A DNA stretch of 64,000 bases from Nocardioides halotolerans DSM 19273. GTDB lineage: Bacteria; Actinomycetota; Actinomycetes; Propionibacteriales; Nocardioidaceae. Position 1 is the first letter of the stretch, and each line of letters opens with the position of its first letter. Position numbers and translations under genes: made by a program. A model generated the notes under the pieces. It had not been told where the DNA came from. It saw nothing but the letters and a program-made list of their open reading frames with translations, and did not search any database. Positions 29,361-37,932 of this stretch are shown here, piece by piece. The stretch spans positions 137,399-201,398 of the forward strand of contig NZ_KE383926.1 in the NCBI RefSeq assembly GCF_000422805.1, in the 5' to 3' direction.

Positions 29361-29957
29361 ATGCGCGCGCTCCTCGTCGCGGCCGCACTGTCGCTGTGCG
29401 CTGCCGCTCTCTCCCTCGGCGGTCCGGCCGCGGCCGACGCTCCCCGGGCCATCGACGGTGGCGGCCTGCCCGTGGAGGACTACGCGGGCTACGCGCCGCA
29501 GACCACGTGCACCAAGAAGCCGCGCCCCGGCACCGTCGCGCTCGGCAGCTGGCTGGTCGCGACGTACGGCGGCGGAGGCGGGGCGGTCAACCGGCCCTGC
29601 ACCGGCTCCGGCGCCTCCGAGCACAAGGACGGGCGCGCGATCGACTGGACCCTCGACGCCACCGACCGCGCCGACCGTCTGGTCGCGAAGGCGTTCCTGG
29701 CCGCGGCGTTCGCCCCCGACGCCGCCGGCAACCCCGCTGCGTTGGCCCGCCGGATGGGGATCATGTACGTCATCTGGAACGACCACTTCTACCCGGCCTA
29801 CCACCAGTTCCAGCCGGAGAGCTACCTGTCGTCGTCCTGCCGCTCCAAGCGGACGTGCTCGAAGACGCTGCGGCACCGCGACCACGTGCACATCTCGCTG
29901 TCGAAGGCCGGCGCGAAGGGGCGGACCAGCTTCTACGTAGACCTGGTGCCGGAGTAG
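29361..29957 (+). CDS. Secreted M15-like (ARB_07466-type) protein
   Basis: 198 aa. Signal peptide at ~1-26 (ending AAADA). The zinc-peptidase-like motif SEHKDGRAIDW at ~86-96 supplies His and Asp, and RDHVHIS near 175 supplies the third ligand, as in D-Ala-D-Ala carboxypeptidase/M15-fold domains. Four cysteines (~50, ~80 and a CRSKRTC pair) suggest disulfides. It is likely an extracellular peptidoglycan-related enzyme; activity not proven. ATG at 29361 is set by the -10 box. Confidence 0.82.
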   Translation: MRALLVAAALSLCAAALSLGGPAAADAPRAIDGGGLPVEDYAGYAPQTTCTKKPRPGTVALGSWLVATYGGGGGAVNRPCTGSGASEHKDGRAIDWTLDATDRADRLVAKAFLAAAFAPDAAGNPAALARRMGIMYVIWNDHFYPAYHQFQPESYLSSSCRSKRTCSKTLRHRDHVHISLSKAGAKGRTSFYVDLVPE

Positions 29958-30028
29958 CGCACCTGCACCGGGATGACCCAAGATCGCCTTCCACGCTGCG
30001 AACGCCAGACTGGGAAGGAACCCATCGG

Positions 30029-30430
30029 ATGTCCCGATCACGAGTTGCGCTGTCCGTCCTCGCCGTCGCGGTCGCTGTGCCGGTGACCCTCGTCCTGCCA
30101 TCCGGTCCGGCCGTCGCCGGGCTGCCGGCGAGGTGGACGACGTACAAGGACTCGCATCTCGACGTCGCGGACGATGCGGGCACGATGACGATCAAGGTCG
30201 GCCGCGACCCTCACAAGATCGCCAGGATCGTCATCGTCGCTGACTGCGACGGGACGAAGGAGAGGTTCACCCGCCGCAACGTGCCGATCAGGGACGACGG
30301 CAGGTTCAGTGTCTCCGGCGGCAGGTACGTCAGCATCGAGGGCAAGTTCTGGACCGCGCACCGTGCCACCGGCAGCCTCACCACCCACCAGTGCGGGTTC
30401 TTCGGCGGGGACTTCTCCGCCACGGACTAG
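30029..30430 (+). CDS. Secreted small beta-rich protein
   Basis: 133 aa. Clear signal peptide at ~1-30 (ending AVAG). The ~100-residue mature domain has a likely disulfide pair (IVADCDGTKE and THQCGFFGG) and alternating beta strands. ATG at 30029 follows GGGAAGGAA. It is not recognised beyond being an exported hypothetical protein. Confidence 0.7.
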   Translation: MSRSRVALSVLAVAVAVPVTLVLPSGPAVAGLPARWTTYKDSHLDVADDAGTMTIKVGRDPHKIARIVIVADCDGTKERFTRRNVPIRDDGRFSVSGGRYVSIEGKFWTAHRATGSLTTHQCGFFGGDFSATD

Positions 30431-30474
30431 CACTCGGCCACCTCGACAAGGCATGTGAGGACGCCAGGCTCCCG

Positions 30475-30597
30475 GTGGTTGAGGTGCGAGGAGCGCTAGC
30501 GACGAGCCTCGAAACCGCCGCAGCGTAGGCACCGGCGTAAGTCCCAGCAAGAGCCTTGCGAGGTTTCGAGGCTCTGACGCTCGTACCTCGACCAGCG
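30475..30597. repeat. Dispersed inverted repeat element (~120 bp)
   Basis: The left arm reads GGTGGTTGAGGTGCGAGG and onward to GAGCCTCGAAACC near 30513. The right arm, GAGGTTTCGAGGCTC to GTACCTCGACC (30559-30595), is its near-perfect inverse. The arms resemble copies at 19317, 49248 and 49596. No ORF or transposase is present, so it is a REP/MITE-like element. Confidence 0.75.
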
Positions 30598-30654
30598 TCA
30601 CAGCGGCATGACCGCTACGCGGCTGCTGGTCGGGCTCCGCCCGGACGGCTCGCG

Positions 30655-30978
30655 TCAGGACCCGTGGAGGATCGCGAAGTACCAGATGAAGACCGCGCCA
30701 GCGGTCAACGGCGCAAGGACCGCGCCAACAAGAACGCCCGCGCCCCAACGACGTCTTCGTGGGTTGAGGAGTGCGATCGTGCCGACCAACCCGGTCAGAA
30801 CAGCGCTGCCGGCCACCAGCCCGACGGACCACTCTTCGCCGCCGCGAGCGTTCCAATGATCGGCGATCGGAATGGTGCAGGCCGCGACGGCGAGGTTGAC
30901 TGCGAACGCCAAGATGAAGCCCCAACCGAAGGAGGCTGGCTCCGGCTCCGGCTCCGCGAGCTCCCCACGTGACGCCAC
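30655..30978 (-). CDS. Small three-helix membrane protein
   Basis: 107 aa. A Glu/Pro-rich N-terminus is followed by three hydrophobic helices (~18-40, ~50-72, ~80-103) separated by an RRRRW loop. A TACCTT box ends 7 nt before its GTG start on the minus strand. No family recognised. Confidence 0.65.
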   Translation of the reverse strand: MASRGELAEPEPEPASFGWGFILAFAVNLAVAACTIPIADHWNARGGEEWSVGLVAGSAVLTGLVGTIALLNPRRRRWGAGVLVGAVLAPLTAGAVFIWYFAILHGS

Positions 30979-30985
30979 GACCCGA

Positions 30986-30991
30986 AAGGTA
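30986..30991 (-). promoter_or_regulatory. -10 box (leaderless), minus strand
   Basis: TACCTT read on the minus strand, 7 nt before the GTG of the small membrane protein. Confidence 0.45.
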
Positions 30992-31155
30992 TGCCAGGAC
31001 CAGGGCTTCTGCCCGACCCATCGTCAGGTGAGTGCTTGCTCGGCGACCTGGGAGGTGGAACTCGCCCACCAGGACCAGAACCCGGACGTTCGTACGCTGT
31101 GGACAGCGTCCTCCGATCCAGTAGCAGTGTCGGTGGCGAGTGGTTGGGTTGAGTC

Positions 31156-32532
31156 ATGCCCGAGCCGATCAGCTTCGTCGCCGTCGAGGACCTCGACGCC
31201 GCCGAGACGCTGACCGCGGTCGAGGCGGGCGTGCGCGATCGGCGGGCTGCCGAGGTGCGTGAGCTCGACCTGGCGCTGCACTGGGCCGACCTGCACGCCG
31301 ACGACCCTCGTGCTGATGGCGTGCCGCGGCCTCCGGGTGCGGCGCGGCTTGTGCGGGTCGGTGGCGCCGGGACGCCGATGGTGCAGGACCTGGCGTTGTG
31401 CGAGCTCGCGGTCGCGCGGGGTCAGCACACGCTGGCGGTGCGGTCGCTCGTCGCCGACGGGCTCGACCTGCGGCACCGGCTGCCCGAGCTCCACGCTGCG
31501 GTGCGAGAGGGCCGGGTCGACCTGTGGGCTGCTCGCAAGGTCGCCTCGATGACGCGCAAGCTCGACGCCGAGGCGGCCGAGCTGGTCGACCACGCGGTGG
31601 CGGAGGCGGTCGAGGAGGGGCCGGGTCGGCTGCTCACGATCGCCGAAGCCAAGGTGCTTGAGGCCGACACCGAGGCGGCTCGTACTGAGCGAGAGGCCGG
31701 GCGCCGCAAGAGGTACGTCGCCATCACCCCGACCGATGACGACGGACTCCGCACGGTGATCGCCCCAGTTGTTCCGGCCGACGCGGTCTGGCTCGACGCG
31801 ACCCTGGAGCGGGTGGTCGACGCCCTCGACGCCCGCCGTGACCTGGTGCCCGACCTGCCGGAGGACTGCACGCGCGACGAGCTCCGCTCGGTCGCGCTGG
31901 GGTGGCTTGCCCATCCCGAGGACGTGCTGGCCCTTCTCGCAGGGGAGGCGGAGCCGCGCGGCAACGGCGCGAAAGCCCGGCACGCCGTCGTGCACGTCCA
32001 CCTCCACCAGACCGTCCTGGAGGGGGCCGAGGGCGTGGCACGGGTCGAGGAGGCCGGTCCGCTGCTTCTGGAGGAGCTCCAGGGGCTCCTGGGCCACGCG
32101 CGGGTCACGCTCGCGCCGGTCATCGACCTCGCCGAGACACACAGCGTCAACGCCTACGAGCACCCCGAGGAGGTCAAGGTCCGCACCCACCTGCGCTGCG
32201 TGGGCGACGTGTTCCCCCACGCGACCACGATCAGCCGCGGCACCGACATGGACCATCCGGATCCCTACCAGCCCACCGGCCCACCCGGCCAGACCGGCGA
32301 CCACAACGCCGCCCCGCTGGGGCGACGACATCACCGGGCCAAGACCCACCAGGCCTACCGCGCCCAGCAGCTCGGCCTCGGCCGCTACCTCTGGCACACC
32401 CCGCACGGACTGCGGCGTCTCGTCGACGCCACCGGCACCCACGAGGTGGACGCGGCCTGCGCTCTCGAGCTCGAGCACCCAGGTGCGCTCCACGCCGCCC
32501 TCGACCGGGTCCGCGACGGGACGGCGCCGTAG
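31156..32532 (+). CDS. DUF222 / HNH endonuclease-like protein (13E12 type)
   Basis: 458 aa. A long helical DUF222 domain (~15-330) is followed by an HNH-like C-terminus with DMDHPDPYQPTG, TGDHNAAPLGRRHHRAKTH and GRYLWHTPHG. These proteins occur in many copies in actinobacterial genomes and are thought to be mobile or repeat-derived. The Zn-binding Cys pair that usually precedes the HNH core (CxxPxC) is missing here (DVFPHATTISR), so structural integrity is uncertain. It is convergent with citrate synthase, 2 bp apart. Confidence 0.85.
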   Translation: MPEPISFVAVEDLDAAETLTAVEAGVRDRRAAEVRELDLALHWADLHADDPRADGVPRPPGAARLVRVGGAGTPMVQDLALCELAVARGQHTLAVRSLVADGLDLRHRLPELHAAVREGRVDLWAARKVASMTRKLDAEAAELVDHAVAEAVEEGPGRLLTIAEAKVLEADTEAARTEREAGRRKRYVAITPTDDDGLRTVIAPVVPADAVWLDATLERVVDALDARRDLVPDLPEDCTRDELRSVALGWLAHPEDVLALLAGEAEPRGNGAKARHAVVHVHLHQTVLEGAEGVARVEEAGPLLLEELQGLLGHARVTLAPVIDLAETHSVNAYEHPEEVKVRTHLRCVGDVFPHATTISRGTDMDHPDPYQPTGPPGQTGDHNAAPLGRRHHRAKTHQAYRAQQLGLGRYLWHTPHGLRRLVDATGTHEVDAACALELEHPGALHAALDRVRDGTAP

Positions 32533-32534
32533 CT

Positions 32535-33656
32535 CTAGTCAGCCCACTCCGCCTGCCAGCCCTCCACGTCCGTGGCGGGACGGGCGGACGGGCCGGCGTA
32601 GATGGCCGAGGGCCGGATCAGCCGGCCGGTCTTCTTCTGCTCCAGGATGTGCGCCGACCAGCCGCCGGTGCGGGCGCAGGTGAACATCGAGGTGAACATG
32701 TTGGCCGGCACCTCGGCGAAGTCGAGGACGATCGCCGCCCAGAACTCCACGTTGGTCTCCAGCACCCGGTCGGGGCGCCGCGCGCGCAGCTCGGCCAGGG
32801 CGGCCTTCTCCAGCGCCTCGGCGACCTCGTAGCGCGGGGCGTCGAGCTCCTGCGCCGTGCGCCGCAACACGCGAGCCCGCGGGTCCTCCGCGCGGTAGAC
32901 GCGGTGGCCGAAGCCCATCAGCCGCTCGCCCTTGTCGAGCAGTCCCTTGACGTAGGCGTCCGCGTCGCCGGACTTCTCGACCTCCTCGATCATGGTCAGC
33001 ACCCGCGCCGGCGCACCGCCGTGCAGCGGCCCGCTCATCGCGCCGATCGCCCCGGAGAACGCGGCCGCGACGTCGGCGCCGGTCGAGGTGATCACCCGGG
33101 CCGTGAACGTCGAGGCGTTCATGCCGTGCTCGGCGGCCGAGGACCAGTAGGCGTCGATCGCCTTGACGTGCTTGGGGTCCGGCTCGCCCTTCCAGCGGAT
33201 CAGGAAGCGCTCGGCGAGCGTGGCGCCCTTGTCGACCTCGCTCTGCGGCACGACGGGCTTGCCGAGGCCCCGGGCCGACTGCGCGGCGTACGACAGCACC
33301 ATCACGGCCACCCGCGAGAGGTCGAGGCGCGCCTGCTCGTCGCTGATGTCGTAGGTCTGACCCATCCCGAGCATCGGCGCCAGCATCGCGACCGACGCCT
33401 GGACGTCGGCGCGGACGTCGCCGGTGTGGATCGCGATGTTGTACGGCTCGGCCGGCGGCAGCCCGGGGGCGTAGGACCCGTCGACGAGCAGTCCCCACAC
33501 GTTCTCGAACGGCACCCGGCCGACGATGTCCTCGATGTCGACGCCGCGGTAGCGCAGCGCCGAGCCTTCCTTGTCGGGCTCAGCGATCTCGGTCCGGAAG
33601 GCGATGACGCCCTCGAGACCCTCGTGCACCTCCACCGCGGATACGTCGTCAGCCAT
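32535..33656 (-). CDS. Citrate synthase (type 2, CitA-like)
   Basis: 373 aa. Catalytic and signature motifs are AEHGMNASTFTARV, GPLHGGAPARV (active-site His), MGFGHRVYRAEDPRA (second His) and IVLDFAEVP (Asp region). It condenses acetyl-CoA and oxaloacetate, or a related acyl-CoA. ATG at 33656 (MADDVSAVEVHEGLEG) is preferred; an in-frame ATG three codons upstream is possible. It is divergent from pdxH, a pairing I recall from other actinobacteria, where this enzyme is called CitA. Confidence 0.94.
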   Translation of the reverse strand: MADDVSAVEVHEGLEGVIAFRTEIAEPDKEGSALRYRGVDIEDIVGRVPFENVWGLLVDGSYAPGLPPAEPYNIAIHTGDVRADVQASVAMLAPMLGMGQTYDISDEQARLDLSRVAVMVLSYAAQSARGLGKPVVPQSEVDKGATLAERFLIRWKGEPDPKHVKAIDAYWSSAAEHGMNASTFTARVITSTGADVAAAFSGAIGAMSGPLHGGAPARVLTMIEEVEKSGDADAYVKGLLDKGERLMGFGHRVYRAEDPRARVLRRTAQELDAPRYEVAEALEKAALAELRARRPDRVLETNVEFWAAIVLDFAEVPANMFTSMFTCARTGGWSAHILEQKKTGRLIRPSAIYAGPSARPATDVEGWQAEWAD

Positions 33657-33700
33657 GTCGCGCATTCTGCCGTACCTGCTGCCGGACCCGAGGAGGCCCG

Positions 33701-33706
33701 TATGTT
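33701..33706 (+). promoter_or_regulatory. -10 box for pdxH
   Basis: TATGTT ends 8 nt before the ATG at 33715. A GAGGAGG lies upstream of the predicted transcription start, so it would not be in the mRNA. Confidence 0.5.
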
Positions 33707-33714
33707 GAGCATCC

Positions 33715-34401
33715 ATGGATCCCCACGACGCCCATGAAGACGCCGGCGCGCTCGGCTCGGTGGCGGCGGCCCGCGCGGAGTACACCACGGGCGGCCTGGT
33801 CGAGGCCGACCTGCTGCCCGACCCGATCGCGATGTTCCGGCGGTGGTACGACGACGCGCACGCGGCCGGCCTCCACGAGCCCAACGCGATGGTGGTCGCG
33901 ACCGTCTCGGCCGACTTCGCGCCGTCGGCACGGCTGGTGCTGCTCAAGGGCGTCTCCGACGAGGGGTTCGTGTTCTACACCAACACCGGCTCGCGCAAGG
34001 GCACCGAGCTGGCCGGCAACCCCCGCATCGCGCTCCTCTTCCCGTGGCACCCGCTGGAGCGCCAGGTGCGCGTCGACGGCACCGCCCGGCTGCTGCCGCG
34101 AGCCGAGGTCGACGCCTACTTCGCGGTCCGCCCGCGCGGCTCCCAGCTCGGCGCATGGGCCTCGCACCAGTCGCGGGTGGTCTCCGGTCGCGACGAGCTC
34201 GCCGCGGCGTACGCCGACGCCGAGGCGCGCTACGCCGACGTCGACGTGCCGACGCCCGAGGAGTGGGGCGGCTACCTCGTGCACCCGGAGGCGGTGGAGT
34301 TCTGGCAGGGCCGGCCCGGCCGGATGCACGACCGGCTCGTCTACCGCCGCACGGCCGGCGATGGGGAGGACGGCTGGCAGACCGAGCGGCTGGCCCCGTA
34401 G
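33715..34401 (+). CDS. pdxH: Pyridoxamine 5'-phosphate oxidase
   Basis: 228 aa, full length. FMN-binding and substrate motifs are ARLVLLKGVSDEGFVFYTNT, GSRKGTELAGNPRIALLFPW and the C-terminal VEFWQGRPGRMHDRLVY. It converts PNP/PMP to PLP with O2 in the cytoplasm. Unlike the decayed PPOX fragment at 14497, this copy is intact. Divergent from citrate synthase. Confidence 0.97.
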   Translation: MDPHDAHEDAGALGSVAAARAEYTTGGLVEADLLPDPIAMFRRWYDDAHAAGLHEPNAMVVATVSADFAPSARLVLLKGVSDEGFVFYTNTGSRKGTELAGNPRIALLFPWHPLERQVRVDGTARLLPRAEVDAYFAVRPRGSQLGAWASHQSRVVSGRDELAAAYADAEARYADVDVPTPEEWGGYLVHPEAVEFWQGRPGRMHDRLVYRRTAGDGEDGWQTERLAP

Positions 34402-34419
34402 GGCTCTCCCACCCGGCAT

Positions 34420-35301
34420 ATGACCCACAAGGACCATGGGCCTCGCGCCGAAGCCGACATAGCCTCGACGTTCGTGACCAAGCACCTCTTCCGTGGGAAC
34501 CCGCGCCTCCTCATCGGCGCGCTCCCGTGGGCCGTCGGCGTCGTCCTCCTCAAGTGGATCGCGGACGCCACGGACCTCCAGCCGCTCAACCTGAGCCCGC
34601 TGCTCGCCGGCGCGATCGCCGCCGAGGTCTTCATCCTCGGCTTCCTGCTCTCCGGCACCGCCGGTGACTTCAAGGAGGCCGAGCGGCTGCCCGGCGAGGT
34701 CGCGGCGAGCCTGGAGACCATGGCCGACGAGTGCCTGATCACCTACGAGGACCTCAGGCTCCCCGAGGCACGCACCGCCCTCCAGCAGCTCATCGAGATC
34801 AGCACCTCCATCCGGATGTGGCTGATGCAGGACCGCGGCTTCGACGACGTGCTGTCCGACATCCGCGCGCTCAACGGGCCGTTCCGCGTGATGGCGCCGG
34901 CGATCCAGGCCGGCTTCACCACGCGGCTGAAGTCGGAGCAGGCGTCGGTGCGCAAGATCGTGCTCCGCATGGACACCATGCGCCGCACGTCGTACGTCGC
35001 CGCGGGCTACCTCATCGCCGAGGTCACCGCCGTGCTGCTGGCCGCGATCATGGTCCTCACCGACCTCGAGGACCTCGCGCCGACGCTGTGCCTGGTCGGG
35101 CTCATCACCTACCTGCTGTTCTACCTGGTGGGGCTGATCCGCGACCTCGACAACCCGTTCGAGTACCCCGACGGCAAGCCCGGCGCCGCCGACGTGAACC
35201 TCGACGTGCTCGAGCGCAACGAGGACCGGCTCCGCGCGCTGCTCGGCGCCCTCGAGCCCGAGTCGGCCAACCCGGCGGCGCCCATGGAGCCGTCGGTCTG
35301 A
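34420..35301 (+). CDS. Bestrophin-like (DUF4239-type) membrane protein
   Basis: 293 aa. Two hydrophobic helices near the N-terminus (~30-50 and ~57-78), a long cytoplasmic helical region, and two more helices (~190-235) ending in DLDNPFEYPDG, a motif typical of bestrophin-like/DUF4239 proteins. It may be an ion channel or transporter; function is unproven. An alternative GTG start at 34474 (VTKHLF) is preceded by TAGCCT at 34460 and would shorten the protein by 18 residues. Confidence 0.72.
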   Translation: MTHKDHGPRAEADIASTFVTKHLFRGNPRLLIGALPWAVGVVLLKWIADATDLQPLNLSPLLAGAIAAEVFILGFLLSGTAGDFKEAERLPGEVAASLETMADECLITYEDLRLPEARTALQQLIEISTSIRMWLMQDRGFDDVLSDIRALNGPFRVMAPAIQAGFTTRLKSEQASVRKIVLRMDTMRRTSYVAAGYLIAEVTAVLLAAIMVLTDLEDLAPTLCLVGLITYLLFYLVGLIRDLDNPFEYPDGKPGAADVNLDVLERNEDRLRALLGALEPESANPAAPMEPSV

Positions 35302-35564
35302 ACGCCGCCCCCGGGCTCGCCTGCCAGGACGGCGACTCGGTCACCCTCACCCACGCCGGCCTGAGCTACGTCGGACCGCTGCGCGAGGACGGCAGCTTCG
35401 CCACGGCGGCGGTCACGGTGCAGGTGGGTGGTGACACGCACTCGCTCGCGGTGGCGGGCACCTTCGGCGACGACGGCTTCGAGGCCACGGTGAGCGCCGC
35501 GGTGACAGGTGGGCAGACGTGCGGCTACACGGTGGAGTGGGCGGGACGAGGACGTAATCGAGTT
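35298..35564 (+). pseudogene. Remnant of a secreted protein C-terminus
   Basis: Frame 3 encodes a beta-strand-rich piece with two Cys (GLACQDGDSVTLTHAGLSYV, GPLREDGSFATAAVTVQVGG, GGQTCGYTVEWAGR) but no signal peptide, start or native stop. It overlaps the stop of the membrane protein and ends at the TetR operator. It looks like the surviving 3' part of a lipoprotein or secreted gene. Confidence 0.45.
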
Positions 35565-35584
35565 GTGAGTGAGTGCTCACTCAC
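35565..35584. promoter_or_regulatory. TetR operator
   Basis: GTGAGTGAG, TG, CTCACTCAC forms a 20-bp palindrome with 9-bp perfect arms. It lies just upstream of the -10 box of the TetR/ABC operon and is positioned to block polymerase. Binding by the adjacent TetR is inferred from position. Confidence 0.8.
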
Positions 35585-35586
35585 TT

Positions 35587-35592
35587 TAGGCT
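35587..35592 (+). promoter_or_regulatory. -10 box (leaderless) for TetR-ABC operon
   Basis: TAGGCT, 7 bases, then GTG at 35600. Confidence 0.55.
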
Positions 35593-35599
35593 GTCCGGC

Positions 35600-36199
35600 G
35601 TGCCTGACACCTCCGTACGCCGCGAGCGCGCCCGGCCGATGTCGCCCGAGGAGCGCCGCGAGGCCATCATCGAGGCCACCCGCCCGCTGCTCTACGAGCA
35701 CGGCCAGGCGACGACGACCAGGCTGATAGCCGAGGCGGCCGGCATCGCCGAGGGCACGATCTTCCGCAGCTTCACCAGCAAGGACGAGCTCTTCGAGGCC
35801 GTCCTGGAGCGCGAGTTCGACCCGGATGCGTTCCTGGCGCGGCTGGCGGAGATCGACCCCGAGCTGCCGCTGCGCGAGCGGCTGGTCACCTACACCGGGC
35901 TCTTGCAGCAGCGCTTCCTCGGCATCTTCCGGCTGATGACCGCCATGGGGATCACCAAGCCGCCGGCGAAGCTCCGCGACGAGGCTACCCGCCGCCGCCT
36001 GCACGACCACGGTCTCGCGCTGCTCATCGGCGCCGACGCCCCGCTCTTCAAGCTCTCGGTCGACCGCGTGACCGAGCTGGTCCGCGGGCTCACCTTCGCC
36101 GCGAGCCACCCGCACCTCACCGATGCCCAACCACTGATCCCCGAGGAGATCGTCGACGTGATCCTGCACGGCGTCCTGAAGACGGGGGAGCAGGCCTGA
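35600..36199 (+). CDS. TetR-family repressor of ABC exporter operon
   Basis: 199 aa. The N-terminal HTH reads [50 protein letters not shown]. The C-terminal domain is helical and ligand-binding. GTG at 35600 is set by the -10 box and excludes the operator-spanning longer frame. It overlaps the first ABC gene (TGATG), so repressor and exporter are one transcript under autoregulation. Confidence 0.92.
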   Translation: MPDTSVRRERARPMSPEERREAIIEATRPLLYEHGQATTTRLIAEAAGIAEGTIFRSFTSKDELFEAVLEREFDPDAFLARLAEIDPELPLRERLVTYTGLLQQRFLGIFRLMTAMGITKPPAKLRDEATRRRLHDHGLALLIGADAPLFKLSVDRVTELVRGLTFAASHPHLTDAQPLIPEEIVDVILHGVLKTGEQA

Positions 36200-37932
36200 T
36201 GCTGCTGCGCCTCCTCCGCACCCACCTCGCGCCGTACAAGCCGTGGCTCGCCGCCATCGTGGTGCTGCAGTTCACCGCGACGGTCGCGATGCTCTACCTG
36301 CCCAGCCTCAACGCCGACATCATCGACCGCGGCGTCGCCACCGGCGACACCGACTACATCCTGCACACCGGCGCGATCATGCTCGGCGTCTCGGTGCTGC
36401 AGATCCTCTGCTCGGTCGTCGCCGTGGCGTGCGCCTCGCGCACGGCGATGTCGTTCGGCCGCGACCTCCGCGCCGCCGTCTTCCACCGCGTCGGCGCCTT
36501 CTCGGGTCGCGAGGTCGCCCAGTTCGGCGCGCCGTCGCTGATCACCCGCAACACCAACGACGTCCAGCAGGTGCAGATGCTCTCGCTGCTCACCTGCTCG
36601 CTCGCGGTACAGGTCCCGATCATGATGGTCGGCGGGATCGTGATGGCGATGCGCGAGGACCTCGGCCTGTCCTGGCTGCTGGCCGTCGTGGTGCCGGCGC
36701 TGTTCCTCTCCGTCGGCCTGGTCGTCTCGCAGATGGTGCCGAGCTTCCGGCTCGTCCAGTCGCGCATCGACGACGTCAACCGGATCATGCGCGAGCAGAT
36801 CAGCGGCATCCGGGTGGTCCGCGCCTTCGTCCGCGAGCCGCGCGAGCGGCAGCGGTTCGCGGAGGCCAACGACGGACTGACCGAGGTCTCGATCCGGGCC
36901 GGCCGCTGGATGGCGACGATGTTCCCGCTGGTGATGCTGGTCGTGAACATGTCGAGCGTCGCGGTCATCTGGTACGGCGGGCACCGGGTCGACGAGGGGC
37001 AGATGCAGGTGGGGGCGCTGACGGCGTTCCTGAGCTACCTCATGCAGATCCTCATGAGCGTGATGATGGGGACCTTCATGCTCATGCAGGTGCCGCGCTC
37101 GGCGGTGTGCGCCGACCGGATCAGCGAGGTGCTCGACACCCGGCCGAGCGTCGTACCGCCCCAGGCCGGGGTCACCGAGCTCACCGCGTACGGCGAGCTC
37201 GAGCTCGAGGACGTGTCGTTCACCTACCCCGGCGCCGAGCACCCGGTGCTGTGCGACGTCGGCTTCAGCGCGCGTCCGGGCCAGACCGTCGCGATCATCG
37301 GCTCGACCGGCGCGGGCAAGACCACCCTGGTCAACCTGGTGCCGCGGCTCTTCGACGCGACGTCCGGCGCGGTGCGGGTCGACGGCGTCGACGTGCGCGA
37401 CATCGCCCCCGAGACGCTGTGGTCGCGGATCGGGCTGGTGCCCCAGAAGGCGTTCCTCTTCACCGGCACCGTGCGCAGCAACCTCCTGCACGGCAAGCCG
37501 GACGCGACCGACGACGAGCTGTGGCACGCGCTGGAGGTGGCCCAGGCTCGCGACTTCGTCGAGCGGATGCCGGAGGGCCTCGACGCCCCGATCGTCCAGG
37601 GCGGCACGAACGTCTCGGGCGGCCAGCGGCAGCGGCTCGCGATCGCCCGGGCGCTCGTGCGCCGCCCCGAGATCTACCTGTTCGACGACACGTTCTCCGC
37701 GCTCGACCTCACGACCGACGCCCGGTTGCGCGCGGCGCTGCGTCCCGAGACCCGCGACTCGACCGTCGTCGTCGTGGCGCAGCGCGTCTCCACCATCCGC
37801 GACGCCGACCTGATCCTGGTGCTGGAGGACGGCCGCGTGGTCGGTCGCGGCACCCACACCGAGCTGCTCGGGAGCAACGAGACCTACCAGGAGATCGTCG
37901 CCTCCCAGCTCACCGCCGAGGAGGCCGCATGA
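36199..37932 (+). CDS. ABC exporter half-transporter, subunit 1
   Basis: 577 aa: a six-helix ABC membrane domain (~10-310) followed by an ATPase domain. Walker A is [11 protein letters not shown], the signature is [15 protein letters not shown], and Walker B is [11 protein letters not shown], where the catalytic Glu is replaced by Asp. Such a degenerate site is typical of one half of heterodimeric exporters. The partner follows with an ATGA overlap. The exported compound is unknown; the TetR/ABC/ABC layout suggests drug or lipid efflux. Confidence 0.93.
   Translation: MLLRLLRTHLAPYKPWLAAIVVLQFTATVAMLYLPSLNADIIDRGVATGDTDYILHTGAIMLGVSVLQILCSVVAVACASRTAMSFGRDLRAAVFHRVGAFSGREVAQFGAPSLITRNTNDVQQVQMLSLLTCSLAVQVPIMMVGGIVMAMREDLGLSWLLAVVVPALFLSVGLVVSQMVPSFRLVQSRIDDVNRIMREQISGIRVVRAFVREPRERQRFAEANDGLTEVSIRAGRWMATMFPLVMLVVNMSSVAVIWYGGHRVDEGQMQVGALTAFLSYLMQILMSVMMGTFMLMQVPRSAVCADRISEVLDTRPSVVPPQAGVTELTAYGELELEDVSFTYPGAEHPVLCDVGFSARPGQTVAIIGSTGAGKTTLVNLVPRLFDATSGAVRVDGVDVRDIAPETLWSRIGLVPQKAFLFTGTVRSNLLHGKPDATDDELWHALEVAQARDFVERMPEGLDAPIVQGGTNVSGGQRQRLAIARALVRRPEIYLFDDTFSALDLTTDARLRAALRPETRDSTVVVVAQRVSTIRDADLILVLEDGRVVGRGTHTELLGSNETYQEIVASQLTAEEAA

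Noticed and set aside
30475-30597. Inverted repeat considered as a CRISPR or transcription terminator
   Set aside because: There are only two arms and no spacers or array; both arms match dispersed copies elsewhere, and there is no T-tract.
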